From: Bradyrhizobium prioriisuperbiae
GTDB taxonomy: Bacteria > Pseudomonadota > Alphaproteobacteria > Rhizobiales > Xanthobacteraceae
DNA length: 64,000 bases
NCBI RefSeq assembly: GCF_032397745.1
Contig: NZ_CP135921.1
Span: forward strand, 8,420,501-8,484,500
Direction of reading: 5' to 3'
How positions within the stretch are numbered: the first letter of the stretch is position 1; every line of letters starts with the position of its first letter. The translations under genes and the position numbers were made by a program. Of this stretch, positions 43,720 through 52,314 are shown in pieces. The notes beneath the pieces were generated by a model, which had not been told where the DNA came from, did no database searches, and worked only from the letters and a program-made list of their open reading frames with translations.

Positions 43720-43738
43720 CCTGAACCGCACCTGAACC
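43720..43738 (-). promoter_or_regulatory. 11-bp-phased direct repeat upstream of the efflux adaptor
   Basis: CCTGAACC occurs at 43720-43727 and again at 43731-43738 (GGTTCAGG repeats on the minus strand), an exact 11-bp period. That phasing is typical of OmpR/PhoB-type response-regulator half-sites. It lies 113 nt upstream of the adaptor start. No response regulator gene is in the window, so this is a candidate only. Confidence 0.4.
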
Positions 43739-43778
43739 ACCTCCGAAGCGTCGCCAAACGGGCAAAACAGCGGATCGC

Positions 43779-45176
43779 TCACCCGCGCGTCGGCCACTGT
43801 GGTGGACTGCTGCCGAGCGGGACAGCGGGCCGCGACCAGGCCGCCGGCGTTTGTGACAGAATCGCGGAATGCCGGACCGCGACCAGCCGGCCGAACCCCG
43901 ATTCAGCCTCCTCAACCACCGGCCTGATCGCCTCGCTTGTGAGGTCCGCGGTCGCAAGACCCTGCGGGAGCCGGCCCAGATCCCACTGCCAGCGTCCGGT
44001 CTGGGCCAGCGACACACGAACGTGCCAGCTGCCGCCTTCGCGCGACTGGCGCAGCCGCGCCATCATGGCACCGAAAGCCATCAGGTATCCGCTGGCGTGA
44101 TCGAGGATCTGCATCGGCAGTTCCTTGGGTCCAGTTGTACCGGCCGCCACACCCTCGGCATGGTTGAAACCCGCCGCAGTCTGCACCAGAGAGTCGAACC
44201 CGCGGCGCCTCGACCAGGGACCGACATGCCCATAGGCCGACAGCGACACATAGACGATGCCGGGGCTGGCCTGCGCCACCTGTTCCGGCGAAAAACCGAG
44301 CGCCGCCAGGCCCTGCGGGCGATAGCCCTGGGAAAACACATCGGACTCCGCGAGCAGGCCGCGCAACGTGGCACGGCCCTCCTCCGTCGTGAGGTCAGCG
44401 GACGCCGACAGCTTGCCGCGTCCGGTATCGATCACCAGCCACGGGATCGCCGGCAGCTTCGGGCTCGACATCAGCATGACATCAGCGCCGTGCGCCGCCA
44501 GCGTGCGGCCGGCCACGGGACCGGCAATCACGCGCGACAGATCGAGCACGCGCAATCCGGACAGCGGACGATCGCCTGCGGGCCACGGGCGCGGATCGGC
44601 TTCACCGATTTTTTCGATGGTCAGGACCGGCAAGGACGCGAGCGCCTGGGCCTGTCCTGTGGCCGACCACTCATCATGGGAGCGCATCAGCGACACCACA
44701 CAGCCGCCGGCATAGGCTGCGGTCTCGAAGGCTTCACCCTGCCACTGCATCAGGGCGCGCTGCACATCATCACGCTCCGGCTTGCAGGCAAGCACCTTGC
44801 AGACGGCGTCGCGGTGATGGGGGAAATTGGTGTGCAGCCGCACGAAGCGTCCGTCACCGGTGGTGTAGACACCGGCGATCGCATCCCACGCCGGCGGTGG
44901 CGGCTTGCCGTCGACGCGCAGGTAACGTTCACTGCGGCATTCAATCGCCGCATGCTGCAGATCAACAGCAACATTCTGCATTCGCCCAGAACGCGCCTGC
45001 CAGATGGAGGCGGCGGCGAGGCCCGCGGCTGCGATGGTGACTTGCGCCGCAGTGTCGACCCGGAACGACGACGGCAGCACCGACTCCGCCCCGCTCAGTG
45101 TGATCGAGCCGAGCACTGACGGATCACCGCCGGCCAGCGCCCAGAGCTCAGCGAGGATATCGCGATTGGTTTTCAT
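43779..45176 (-). CDS. CaiB/BaiF (class III) CoA-transferase family protein
   Basis: A 465-residue protein of the formyl-CoA/carnitine CoA-transferase family. The second half carries GLRVLDLSRVIAGPVAGRTLA, the first-domain start, then GKLSASADLTTEEGRATL, IVYVSLSAYGHVGPW, and QILDHASGYLMAFGAMMARL with the candidate catalytic Asp. It has an extra N-terminal domain of about 190 residues, as in CoA-transferase variants with split halves. The ATG at 45176 gives a normal start; upstream in-frame codons add an unlikely tail. It stands alone between the efflux genes and dnaE2. Substrate unknown. Confidence 0.88.
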   Translation of the reverse strand: MKTNRDILAELWALAGGDPSVLGSITLSGAESVLPSSFRVDTAAQVTIAAAGLAAASIWQARSGRMQNVAVDLQHAAIECRSERYLRVDGKPPPPAWDAIAGVYTTGDGRFVRLHTNFPHHRDAVCKVLACKPERDDVQRALMQWQGEAFETAAYAGGCVVSLMRSHDEWSATGQAQALASLPVLTIEKIGEADPRPWPAGDRPLSGLRVLDLSRVIAGPVAGRTLAAHGADVMLMSSPKLPAIPWLVIDTGRGKLSASADLTTEEGRATLRGLLAESDVFSQGYRPQGLAALGFSPEQVAQASPGIVYVSLSAYGHVGPWSRRRGFDSLVQTAAGFNHAEGVAAGTTGPKELPMQILDHASGYLMAFGAMMARLRQSREGGSWHVRVSLAQTGRWQWDLGRLPQGLATADLTSEAIRPVVEEAESGFGRLVAVRHSAILSQTPAAWSRPAVPLGSSPPQWPTRG

Positions 45177-45266
45177 GTCGTGTCGAGGATAACACGAACG
45201 CATCGAATCGGGTGAGCGAGCGGTGGACAAGTCACCAAAAATTGCAAACCAGGTCGTGTCCCTCGC

Positions 45267-48200
45267 TTAGTGGAAATCACGCGAATTCGGCAGAATGCGA
45301 ACGTTGCGCGGATGGCGATGCTTTGGTGCGGGCATCGCGGGATCCTCTGGGCGGACCTGCTTCGGCGGATCGGCCAGCCGCGCGCCGGCCGGCAAGACCG
45401 GCCGCACCAGGGCATCGTTGGCGAGCGCGACCAGATCCTGCGAGCGGTCGATCAAACGTTCCGCCACCAGATGCACGACGCCCTCGGAGCTCTGGATCCG
45501 TCCCTCGATCAGCACCAGCCGCGCGCCCATCACCTCCTTGCGGAAGCGCTCCATGGTCTTGGACCACACCACGATGTTGGCAATGCCGGTTTCATCCTCG
45601 ATGGTAAGGAACACCACGCCTTTGGCGCTGCCCGGCCGCTGCCGCACCAGGATAACGCCGGCGCAGCGGGTGAAACTGCCGTTGCGCAGGGCCGTCGCAT
45701 CCTCGCAGGACAGCACCCGCTCCTGCGTAAAGCGCGCGCGCAGGAACTGCATCGGATGGCCCTTCAGCGACAGACGGATGGTCTGATAATCCGCCACCAC
45801 ATGCTCGGACAGCGGCATCGCCGGCAGCGGCTGCGCTGCTTCATCGGGCAACTCGCGCGCAATCGCAGCGGAGAACAGCGGCAGCGGAATATCATCCGGC
45901 AGCCGCCGCACCGCCCACAGCGCGGCCCGGCGATCGAGCCCAAGCGAGCGGAACGCGTCCGCATCCGCCAGCAGGATCAGCGCCCGCTTCGGCAGCGCAG
46001 TGTCGCGGGCGAAATCCTCCAGCGAAGCGAAGGACCGCTTTGCACGCGCATCGATAATCCGCTGATCCCAATCGTCCTGCGACCATGTTTTTGGATCATC
46101 GACATCGCGCACATGGAAGCCGTCAATCTGCCGGAAGCCGAGCCGCAACGCATGATATCGTCCGCAGCGCTCTTCCAATGTGTTTTGTCCCTCGCTGAAG
46201 GACACATCGATATCGCGCACGGTGACGCCGTTCTTGTGCGCATCGGCAACGATCTGCGCCGGCGCGTAAAATCCCATCGGCTGTGAATTGAGCAGGCCGC
46301 AGGCGAAAGCATCGGGGTGGAAGTGCTTGAGCCAGGACGACACATAAACCAGTTGCGCAAAACTCGCCGCATGACTTTCCGGAAAACCGTATTCGCCAAA
46401 ACCCTTGATCTGGTTAAAGCAGTTCTTCGCGAACTCTTCCGGATATCCGCGCTCCGTCAGATTGCCGACCATCTTCTGTTCAAAAGTATGAATCGTTCCC
46501 ATATGGCGGAAGGTCGCCATGGCCCGGCGCAACTGATTGGCTTCGTCCGGCGTAAATTTCGCGGCTTCGATCGCGATCCGCATCGCCTGTTCCTGGAACA
46601 GCGGCACGCCCAAGGTCCGACGCAGCACCTTCTCGAGTTCATCGGCAGGGCCATGATCGGGTGACGGCGATGGATAGACGACTTTCTCGATGCCGTTTCT
46701 CCGTTTCAGATACGGATGCACCATGTTGCCCTGGATCGGGCCGGGGCGAACAATGGCGACCTCGATCACAAGATCATAAAATTCCTTCGGCCGCAGGCGC
46801 GGCAACATGTTCATCTGGGCGCGGCTTTCGACCTGAAACACGCCGAGCGATTCCCCGCGCGACAGCATGTCGTAGACAGGCTTCTGCTCGGCCGGGATGG
46901 TCGCCAGTTCCCAGCGTTCGCCCTTGTGGAGATCGATCAGATCGAGGCACTTGCGGATGCAGGTCAGCATGCCGAGCGCCAGCACGTCGACCTTCATCAT
47001 CTTGAGCGCGTCGATGTCGTCCTTGTCCCATTCGATGAAGGTGCGGTCGTCCATGGCGGCGTTGCCGATCGGCACGAAAGTATCCAGCCGGTCCTGAGTC
47101 AGCACATAACCGCCGACATGCTGGGACAGATGCCGCGGAAAGGTGATCAGCTCGGAGGCAAGTTCGACGGCGCGGCGGATCATGGGATTGGTGGGATCGA
47201 GCCCCGCCTGTTTGATCTGCATGTCACTGAGACCATCGCCCCAGCTGCCCCACACCGTGTCGGCCAGCGCCGCGGTAACGTCTTCGGTTAGGCCCAGCGC
47301 CTTGCCGACATCGCGGATGGCGCTGCGCGGCCGATAATGGATCACGGTGGCGACAATGGCCGCGCGATGGCGGCCATAGCGCCGGTAGACATACTGCATC
47401 ACCTCTTCGCGCCGCGAATGCTCGAAATCGACATCGATGTCCGGCGGTTCGCTACGCTCCTGGGACAGGAACCGCTCGAACAGCAGATCCACCTTGGTCG
47501 GATCGACCGATGTCACGCCGAGCACATAACAGACCGCGGAATTGGCCGCCGATCCCCGGCCCTGGCACAGGATATGTTCTGAACGCGCATAATGGACGAT
47601 GTCGTTGACCGTCAGAAAATAGTGCGCGTATTCGAGTTTCCGAATGAGATCGAGTTCCTTCCTGAGCGTCGCCGCAAGTTTGTCATCGATGCCGCCAGGA
47701 TAGCGCCGCTCTACCCCCTCCCTCACCAGATCTTCCAGGTGCTGCTGCGCGGTCTTGCCCGGCGGCACCGGCTCGTCGGGATACTGGTACTTGAGTTCGC
47801 TGAGCGAAAAAGTGATGCGGTCGGCAAACCGCATGGTCTCGGTTATCGCGTCCGGGAGTTGCTGAAATAGCCGAACCATCTCGGCCGCAGGCTTCAGGTG
47901 CCGTTCGGCATTGGCCTCAAGCCGCCGGCCGACAGCCTCGATGGTGGTTTTTTCGCGCACACAGGTCAGCACGTCCTGCAGGACCCGGCGCGCGCGATGA
48001 TGATAAAGCACCTCGTTGGTGGCCAGCAGCGGCACCTCGGCGTCTTGCGCCAGATGCCACAGCCGTGCCAGCCGGCGCTTGTCGTCGCCGCGATACAGCA
48101 CGCTGGCGGCGAGCCAGACGCCGTCCGCGTCACTCTGCTGCAGTGTGCTCAAGACCTTGAGACCCTCCGCGGTCTCGAAGCGATGCGGGAGCGCCACGAC

Positions 48201-48584
48201 GAGAAGCTGTCCCTCGGCAAACCCCAACAGATCCGGAAGCGTCAGATGACACTCACCCTTCTCGGCCCTGAGCTTGCCAACGCTCAGCAGCCGACAGAGC
48301 CTGCCATAGGCCGGGCGATCGCGCGGATAGACCAGAATGTCCGGGGTATCATCGCTGAAGACCAGCCGCGCCCCAATCAACAGCTTCGGCTTGTGCTCGA
48401 CCTCGTCATTGTCGAGTTCGCTGTAGGCGCGCACAACGCCTGCCAGTGTGTTGCGGTCGGCAATTCCAATCGCTGGCAACCGAAGCTCGCTCGCCTCATG
48501 AACATACTCCTGCGGTTGCGAGCCGCCGCGCAGAAACGAAAAATTCGTGGTGATGCCGATCTCGGCATAATCAGGCGTGCTCAT
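45267..48584 (-). CDS. dnaE2: Error-prone DNA polymerase DnaE2 (ImuC)
   Basis: A 1105-residue C-family polymerase of the damage-inducible DnaE2 type. The N-terminal PHP domain is degenerate (ITTNFSFLRGGSQPQEYV, IADRNTLAGVV). The catalytic centre PDIDVDFEHSRREEV carries the DxD aspartates, with GRGSAANSAVCYVLG before it. The C-terminal OB fold is about residues 970-1060 (GVVFLTIEDETGIANIVVW). It does mutagenic translesion synthesis with ImuA and ImuB. The ATG overlaps the imuB stop as ATGA, so it is the third gene of the cassette. Confidence 0.96.
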   Translation of the reverse strand: MSTPDYAEIGITTNFSFLRGGSQPQEYVHEASELRLPAIGIADRNTLAGVVRAYSELDNDEVEHKPKLLIGARLVFSDDTPDILVYPRDRPAYGRLCRLLSVGKLRAEKGECHLTLPDLLGFAEGQLLVVALPHRFETAEGLKVLSTLQQSDADGVWLAASVLYRGDDKRRLARLWHLAQDAEVPLLATNEVLYHHRARRVLQDVLTCVREKTTIEAVGRRLEANAERHLKPAAEMVRLFQQLPDAITETMRFADRITFSLSELKYQYPDEPVPPGKTAQQHLEDLVREGVERRYPGGIDDKLAATLRKELDLIRKLEYAHYFLTVNDIVHYARSEHILCQGRGSAANSAVCYVLGVTSVDPTKVDLLFERFLSQERSEPPDIDVDFEHSRREEVMQYVYRRYGRHRAAIVATVIHYRPRSAIRDVGKALGLTEDVTAALADTVWGSWGDGLSDMQIKQAGLDPTNPMIRRAVELASELITFPRHLSQHVGGYVLTQDRLDTFVPIGNAAMDDRTFIEWDKDDIDALKMMKVDVLALGMLTCIRKCLDLIDLHKGERWELATIPAEQKPVYDMLSRGESLGVFQVESRAQMNMLPRLRPKEFYDLVIEVAIVRPGPIQGNMVHPYLKRRNGIEKVVYPSPSPDHGPADELEKVLRRTLGVPLFQEQAMRIAIEAAKFTPDEANQLRRAMATFRHMGTIHTFEQKMVGNLTERGYPEEFAKNCFNQIKGFGEYGFPESHAASFAQLVYVSSWLKHFHPDAFACGLLNSQPMGFYAPAQIVADAHKNGVTVRDIDVSFSEGQNTLEERCGRYHALRLGFRQIDGFHVRDVDDPKTWSQDDWDQRIIDARAKRSFASLEDFARDTALPKRALILLADADAFRSLGLDRRAALWAVRRLPDDIPLPLFSAAIARELPDEAAQPLPAMPLSEHVVADYQTIRLSLKGHPMQFLRARFTQERVLSCEDATALRNGSFTRCAGVILVRQRPGSAKGVVFLTIEDETGIANIVVWSKTMERFRKEVMGARLVLIEGRIQSSEGVVHLVAERLIDRSQDLVALANDALVRPVLPAGARLADPPKQVRPEDPAMPAPKHRHPRNVRILPNSRDFH

Positions 48585-50203
48585 GCGAACAGACCGTGCA
48601 TGAACCATTTCGGGGATACCGGCTTGCCGTCGTCGTCAACCGTCTCGGTGCCGTAAAGCCCATCCCGATAGAGCCAGAAGCGCAGACCGGCCTCATCTTC
48701 CACCCGGAAATAATCCCGCGTCAGCGCCTGCCCCTGAATCCGCCACCATTCCATGGCGATGCGCTCGGGGCCTTCCGCACGCACCACCGCATGGGTGGCG
48801 CGCCGCCATTTGAACCGCGCCGGCGGACCATCCGGCACCTGTGCAATCACATCGATCGCTTCGGGCTTTTCGAACAGGCGCAGCGGCCGCAGCGGCGGCT
48901 CGGCCGAAACTCGTTGTGGCCAAATGGCTTGCGATGCGGCCGTGAACTGGTGCTGCGCCGGAACGGCAAGAGACGCCCGCTCCGGAATATGCGTGTCTTG
49001 CGGCAGATATACCAGAATGCGCCGGCCGCCGATCCGCGCCGCGATCCGGTCGATCAGCGCCGACACCTCGTCATTATCCTGGGCATGGGCGTCGAGATCG
49101 CGCTGCTCCTGGACCACGGTCTCGACATGACTGGCCGACAGCCGGATCAGATCGAAGCCGAAGCCAGGGTCGAGCGGATCGGCCAGCGCATCGAGCTTCT
49201 CCCGGAACAATCGCTCCACCATCTTCGTTCGCGTCACCGGCCGGCCGGCTTCGACCGCGATCAGGCGCACCGCGCCGTCGGTGCGGAAAAAACTGGCTTC
49301 GAGCCGGCGCGCGCCCTTGCCATGGCGCTCCATCGCCGTCATCAGCATTTGCGCCAGCCGGTCGAGGGTGGCGGTGATGGCGAGATCGGTGGCGATCGGT
49401 TCCGGAAAACGCTTCTCCACCATATAGTCCGGCAGCAGCTTGCGCGGCGAGATCGGCGCATCGCCCTGCCCCAGCGCCTGCTGCAACGTCGCCACAAAAG
49501 CCGCGCCGAACCGGGCCGCGATTTCGTGCGGCGCGCGCGCAGCGACATCGCCGATGGTCTTGAGACCGGCACGGCGCAGCCCGCGCGTGATGGCGTCGTG
49601 GGCTCCCAAGGCATAAACCGGCAGGGAATGGACGGCAGCGGCCTCGCCACCCTCGGGAATCACATGGCCGCGTGTCGCCATCGCCACCGCGCGCGCGCAG
49701 CCCGGCGTGCCGGCAATCGCGGCGTTGACCACAAAGCCCTGGCGGTCGAGCGCCTCGCAAAGACTGCGCATCATCGCCGCCTCGCCACCGAACAGATGCG
49801 CGCAGCCGGTAACATCAAGGAACAGCCCATGCGGTGGATCGAGCGCCACCAGCGGCGTGAAGCGGTCGCACCAGTCGGCGATGGCGTTCAGCGCCTGCCT
49901 GTCAGCCGCATCATCGACATCGAACACCCGCACGTCCGGGCAGATGGCGCGTGCATTGGCGAGCGGCAGTCCGACTTCAAGCCCGAGATCGACCGCAACA
50001 TCGTTCAGCGCCGTGATCTGCAATGCGTTGCTCTGCTTGCCGACAACCACCCAAGGTTCAGCAGCAGCCTTGGTAGCAGCAACCTTGGTCACCTCAGCCG
50101 GCGCGGCGCCTGAGCGTTGCAACTGGCGCTTGATACGATCGGTCGGCAGGCGCGGCAGCCGCAGGCTGAGGATGCGCCGCCGGTTCACGGAAAAGGCACT
50201 CAT
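48581..50203 (-). CDS. imuB: ImuB, Y-family-like DNA polymerase accessory protein
   Basis: A 540-residue ImuB. The DinB-like fold is recognisable in RRILSLRLPRLPTDRIKRQ, DPPHGLFLDVTGCAHLFGGE and GLKTIGDVAARAPHEIAARFG, but the acidic catalytic residues of active Y-family polymerases are replaced (FLDVTG where SIDE-type residues stand). ImuB links DnaE2 to the sliding clamp and ImuA. The start at 50203 implies a 110-nt overlap with imuA. A later in-frame start would remove the beginning of the fold, so the long overlap looks real. Confidence 0.94.
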   Translation of the reverse strand: MSAFSVNRRRILSLRLPRLPTDRIKRQLQRSGAAPAEVTKVAATKAAAEPWVVVGKQSNALQITALNDVAVDLGLEVGLPLANARAICPDVRVFDVDDAADRQALNAIADWCDRFTPLVALDPPHGLFLDVTGCAHLFGGEAAMMRSLCEALDRQGFVVNAAIAGTPGCARAVAMATRGHVIPEGGEAAAVHSLPVYALGAHDAITRGLRRAGLKTIGDVAARAPHEIAARFGAAFVATLQQALGQGDAPISPRKLLPDYMVEKRFPEPIATDLAITATLDRLAQMLMTAMERHGKGARRLEASFFRTDGAVRLIAVEAGRPVTRTKMVERLFREKLDALADPLDPGFGFDLIRLSASHVETVVQEQRDLDAHAQDNDEVSALIDRIAARIGGRRILVYLPQDTHIPERASLAVPAQHQFTAASQAIWPQRVSAEPPLRPLRLFEKPEAIDVIAQVPDGPPARFKWRRATHAVVRAEGPERIAMEWWRIQGQALTRDYFRVEDEAGLRFWLYRDGLYGTETVDDDGKPVSPKWFMHGLFA

Positions 50204-50897
50204 CACATTTCCATTCCATGATCCACTGGCCGGTCTGGCCATGGCGATTACGAACCAATTCAGCGTCGAACACCGGATCGCCCCAAACGCTCCACACCGA
50301 GCCGGGTGGAGAGGGAGCGGCGCGAATGACCCAGCGGGTTTCGGCCGTGCTCACCGCGGGCTCCGCCGCGCTGCGCAACACCAGGCAGGTGACACCGGAG
50401 GTTTGCGCTGTCAGCGTCAGCTTGCGGCTGGCAACGAGATCGAACTGCCGCGCCCCGCCCCAGACATCCAGCACCACGGCGCCGAGCGCATCGCAGGCGA
50501 GCGCATCCGCTGTCACCCGCAGGGCCATGTCGATGTCGGCGGCGGCGACCGTCACGATCAGCCGCGGATCGAGCCCGAGCTGGGCGAGGCCGTTCATCGA
50601 CACCGGGCCGGTTTCCAGCCCGACGAAATCCTGCCGCACCCACATCACCGGGCGCCGCCGCGCGCTGCGCCAGGCGAGGCCCGCAATGAAGCCGGTGGCC
50701 GACGCCGCATGACGGCCTTCCGAGGCGAACACCTCGTGCAGCGCACCGCGCGCAAGGCCGCCCTTCAGCATCGCGTCCGCGCCGCCATGGCCGAGCGCAA
50801 TACGGTTCACATCGTCATGCTGGCGCGTGGCGCCTGCCTCCAGGCGTCCGATCGCACCCCGCAAATGCGCAAGCGTACTCATGCGTGCGCCGCTCAT
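50094..50897 (-). CDS. imuA: ImuA, RecA-like SOS mutagenesis protein
   Basis: A 267-residue ImuA. It has the family start LAHLRGAIGRLEAG, LARGALHEVFASEGRHAASATGFIAG region, a RecA-like core (PVMWVRQDFVGLETG, AVVLDVWGGARQFDL, RRSAAEPAVS-type tail) and a Pro/Ala-rich C-terminus that overlaps imuB. ImuA works with ImuB and DnaE2 in translesion synthesis. An SOS box sits 65 nt upstream of its start. Confidence 0.93.
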   Translation of the reverse strand: MSGARMSTLAHLRGAIGRLEAGATRQHDDVNRIALGHGGADAMLKGGLARGALHEVFASEGRHAASATGFIAGLAWRSARRRPVMWVRQDFVGLETGPVSMNGLAQLGLDPRLIVTVAAADIDMALRVTADALACDALGAVVLDVWGGARQFDLVASRKLTLTAQTSGVTCLVLRSAAEPAVSTAETRWVIRAAPSPPGSVWSVWGDPVFDAELVRNRHGQTGQWIMEWKCDECLFREPAAHPQPAAAAPADRSYQAPVATLRRRAG

Positions 50898-50961
50898 GCG
50901 TCGCTCCTCAAAAATCCCGGCTTCGTCATCGTTGCGGATTGAACGAATGACCGCCGCATTT

Positions 50962-50976
50962 GTTCATGATATGTTC
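50962..50976. promoter_or_regulatory. LexA (SOS) box, GTTC-N7-GTTC
   Basis: GTTCATGATATGTTC exactly matches the alphaproteobacterial LexA consensus GTTC-N7-GTTC, read as GAAC-N7-GAAC on the imuA strand. It lies in the 160-nt gap between imuA (minus) and the radical SAM gene (plus), 65 nt from the first and 82 nt from the second, so it may control both. Confidence 0.92.
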
Positions 50977-51057
50977 CAGTAAAGCGGACCGCGTCCCGGG
51001 AGTCAATGCCGGGCACCGGACTTTCAATTTTCCACAATCAAACCAATGGATTAAAAG

Positions 51058-52305
51058 ATGGACGTGCAGGGCAAGCTGGAAATCCTCGCGGATGCGGCGA
51101 AGTACGATGCCTCCTGCGCCTCCAGCGGCACCGAGCAGCGGGACTCCCGCGACGGCAAGGGAATTGGGTCGACCGATCCGGGCATGGGCATCTGCCACTC
51201 CTATGCCCCCGACGGCCGCTGCATTTCGCTGCTCAAGATCCTGCTGACCAACGCCTGCAACTACGACTGCCTGTATTGCATCAACCGCGCCTCCAGCAAC
51301 GTGCCGCGGGCGCGTTTCACCGTCAGCGAGGCGGTCCAGCTGACGCTCGACTTCTATCGGCGCAACTACATCGAGGGGCTGTTTCTCTCGTCCGGCATCA
51401 TCCGCAATCCCGACTACACCATGGAACAGGTGGTGCGCGTGGCGAAGAGCCTGCGCGAAGAGCATCACTTCCGCGGCTACATCCATCTCAAGACCATTCC
51501 CGACGCCAGCGACGACCTGATTGCCGAGGCCGGCACATACGCCGACCGTCTCAGCATCAATATCGAAGTGCCGACCGAAACCAGCCTCGCCCGGCTTGCG
51601 CCCGAGAAGGACGTGCGCGCCATCCGCCGCAGCATGGGCCGGCTGCGCCTGAAACTCGACGAGGCAACGGACTCGTCAGCGAAACATGGCCGCGCAGCGC
51701 CGCCTCGCTTTGCTCCCGCCGGGCAGAGCACGCAGATGATCATCGGCGCGGATGCCTCGAACGACCGGACCATCCTGGAGACCAGCGCCAATCTCTACGG
51801 CTCCTACAATCTGAAGCGGGTGTATTATTCGGCGTTCAGCCCGATCCCCGACGCGAGCCGCGCGCTGCCGCTGCCGCTGCAGGCGCCACCGCTGGTGCGC
51901 GAACATCGGCTCTACCAGGCCGACTGGCTGATGCGGTTCTACGGTTTCGACATCGGTGAACTGACCGAGCCGCTGGAAGACGGCATGTTGCCGCTCGACA
52001 TCGATCCCAAGCTCGCCTGGGCGCTGCGCCATCGCGATCGTTTTCCGATCGACGTCAACAGCGCCAGCCGCGAACAGCTGCTGCGCGTTCCAGGATTCGG
52101 CACGCGAACCGTGAACAGCATCCTCGCGGCACGCCGCGTGACGCATCTGCGTGCGGCCGACCTGGCGCGGCTGCATGTGCCGCGCAAGAAGGCTTTGCCG
52201 TTCATCGTGCTGTCCGACCATCGGCCGGCCCCGGCCCTGCTCGACAGCAATCGCCTGCTGCAGTTGCTCCGCCCGCGCCCCGCGCAACTCGGCTTCGGCT
52301 TTTAG
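51058..52305 (+). CDS. Radical SAM protein of DNA repair/modification type (SplB-like)
   Basis: A 415-residue radical SAM protein. The iron-sulphur cysteines are C67, C71 and C74 in TNACNYDCLYC. Domain features include LFLSSGIIRNPDYTMEQ, YIHLKTIPDASDDLI and SINIEVPTE. The C-terminus has a helix-hairpin-helix DNA-binding element (DVNSASREQLLRVPGFGTRT). This fits the family annotated as putative DNA modification/repair radical SAM proteins, related in outline to spore photoproduct lyase. It starts 82 nt after the LexA box and is followed 9 nt later by the UdgX fusion. The lesion is unknown. Confidence 0.92.
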   Translation: MDVQGKLEILADAAKYDASCASSGTEQRDSRDGKGIGSTDPGMGICHSYAPDGRCISLLKILLTNACNYDCLYCINRASSNVPRARFTVSEAVQLTLDFYRRNYIEGLFLSSGIIRNPDYTMEQVVRVAKSLREEHHFRGYIHLKTIPDASDDLIAEAGTYADRLSINIEVPTETSLARLAPEKDVRAIRRSMGRLRLKLDEATDSSAKHGRAAPPRFAPAGQSTQMIIGADASNDRTILETSANLYGSYNLKRVYYSAFSPIPDASRALPLPLQAPPLVREHRLYQADWLMRFYGFDIGELTEPLEDGMLPLDIDPKLAWALRHRDRFPIDVNSASREQLLRVPGFGTRTVNSILAARRVTHLRAADLARLHVPRKKALPFIVLSDHRPAPALLDSNRLLQLLRPRPAQLGFGF

Positions 52306-52314
52306 GGGACTTCA

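Noticed and set aside
42294..43724. 476-codon open frame opposite the efflux adaptor
   Set aside because: Antisense shadow; Arg/His/Gln-rich translation without features, while the adaptor on the other strand is convincing.
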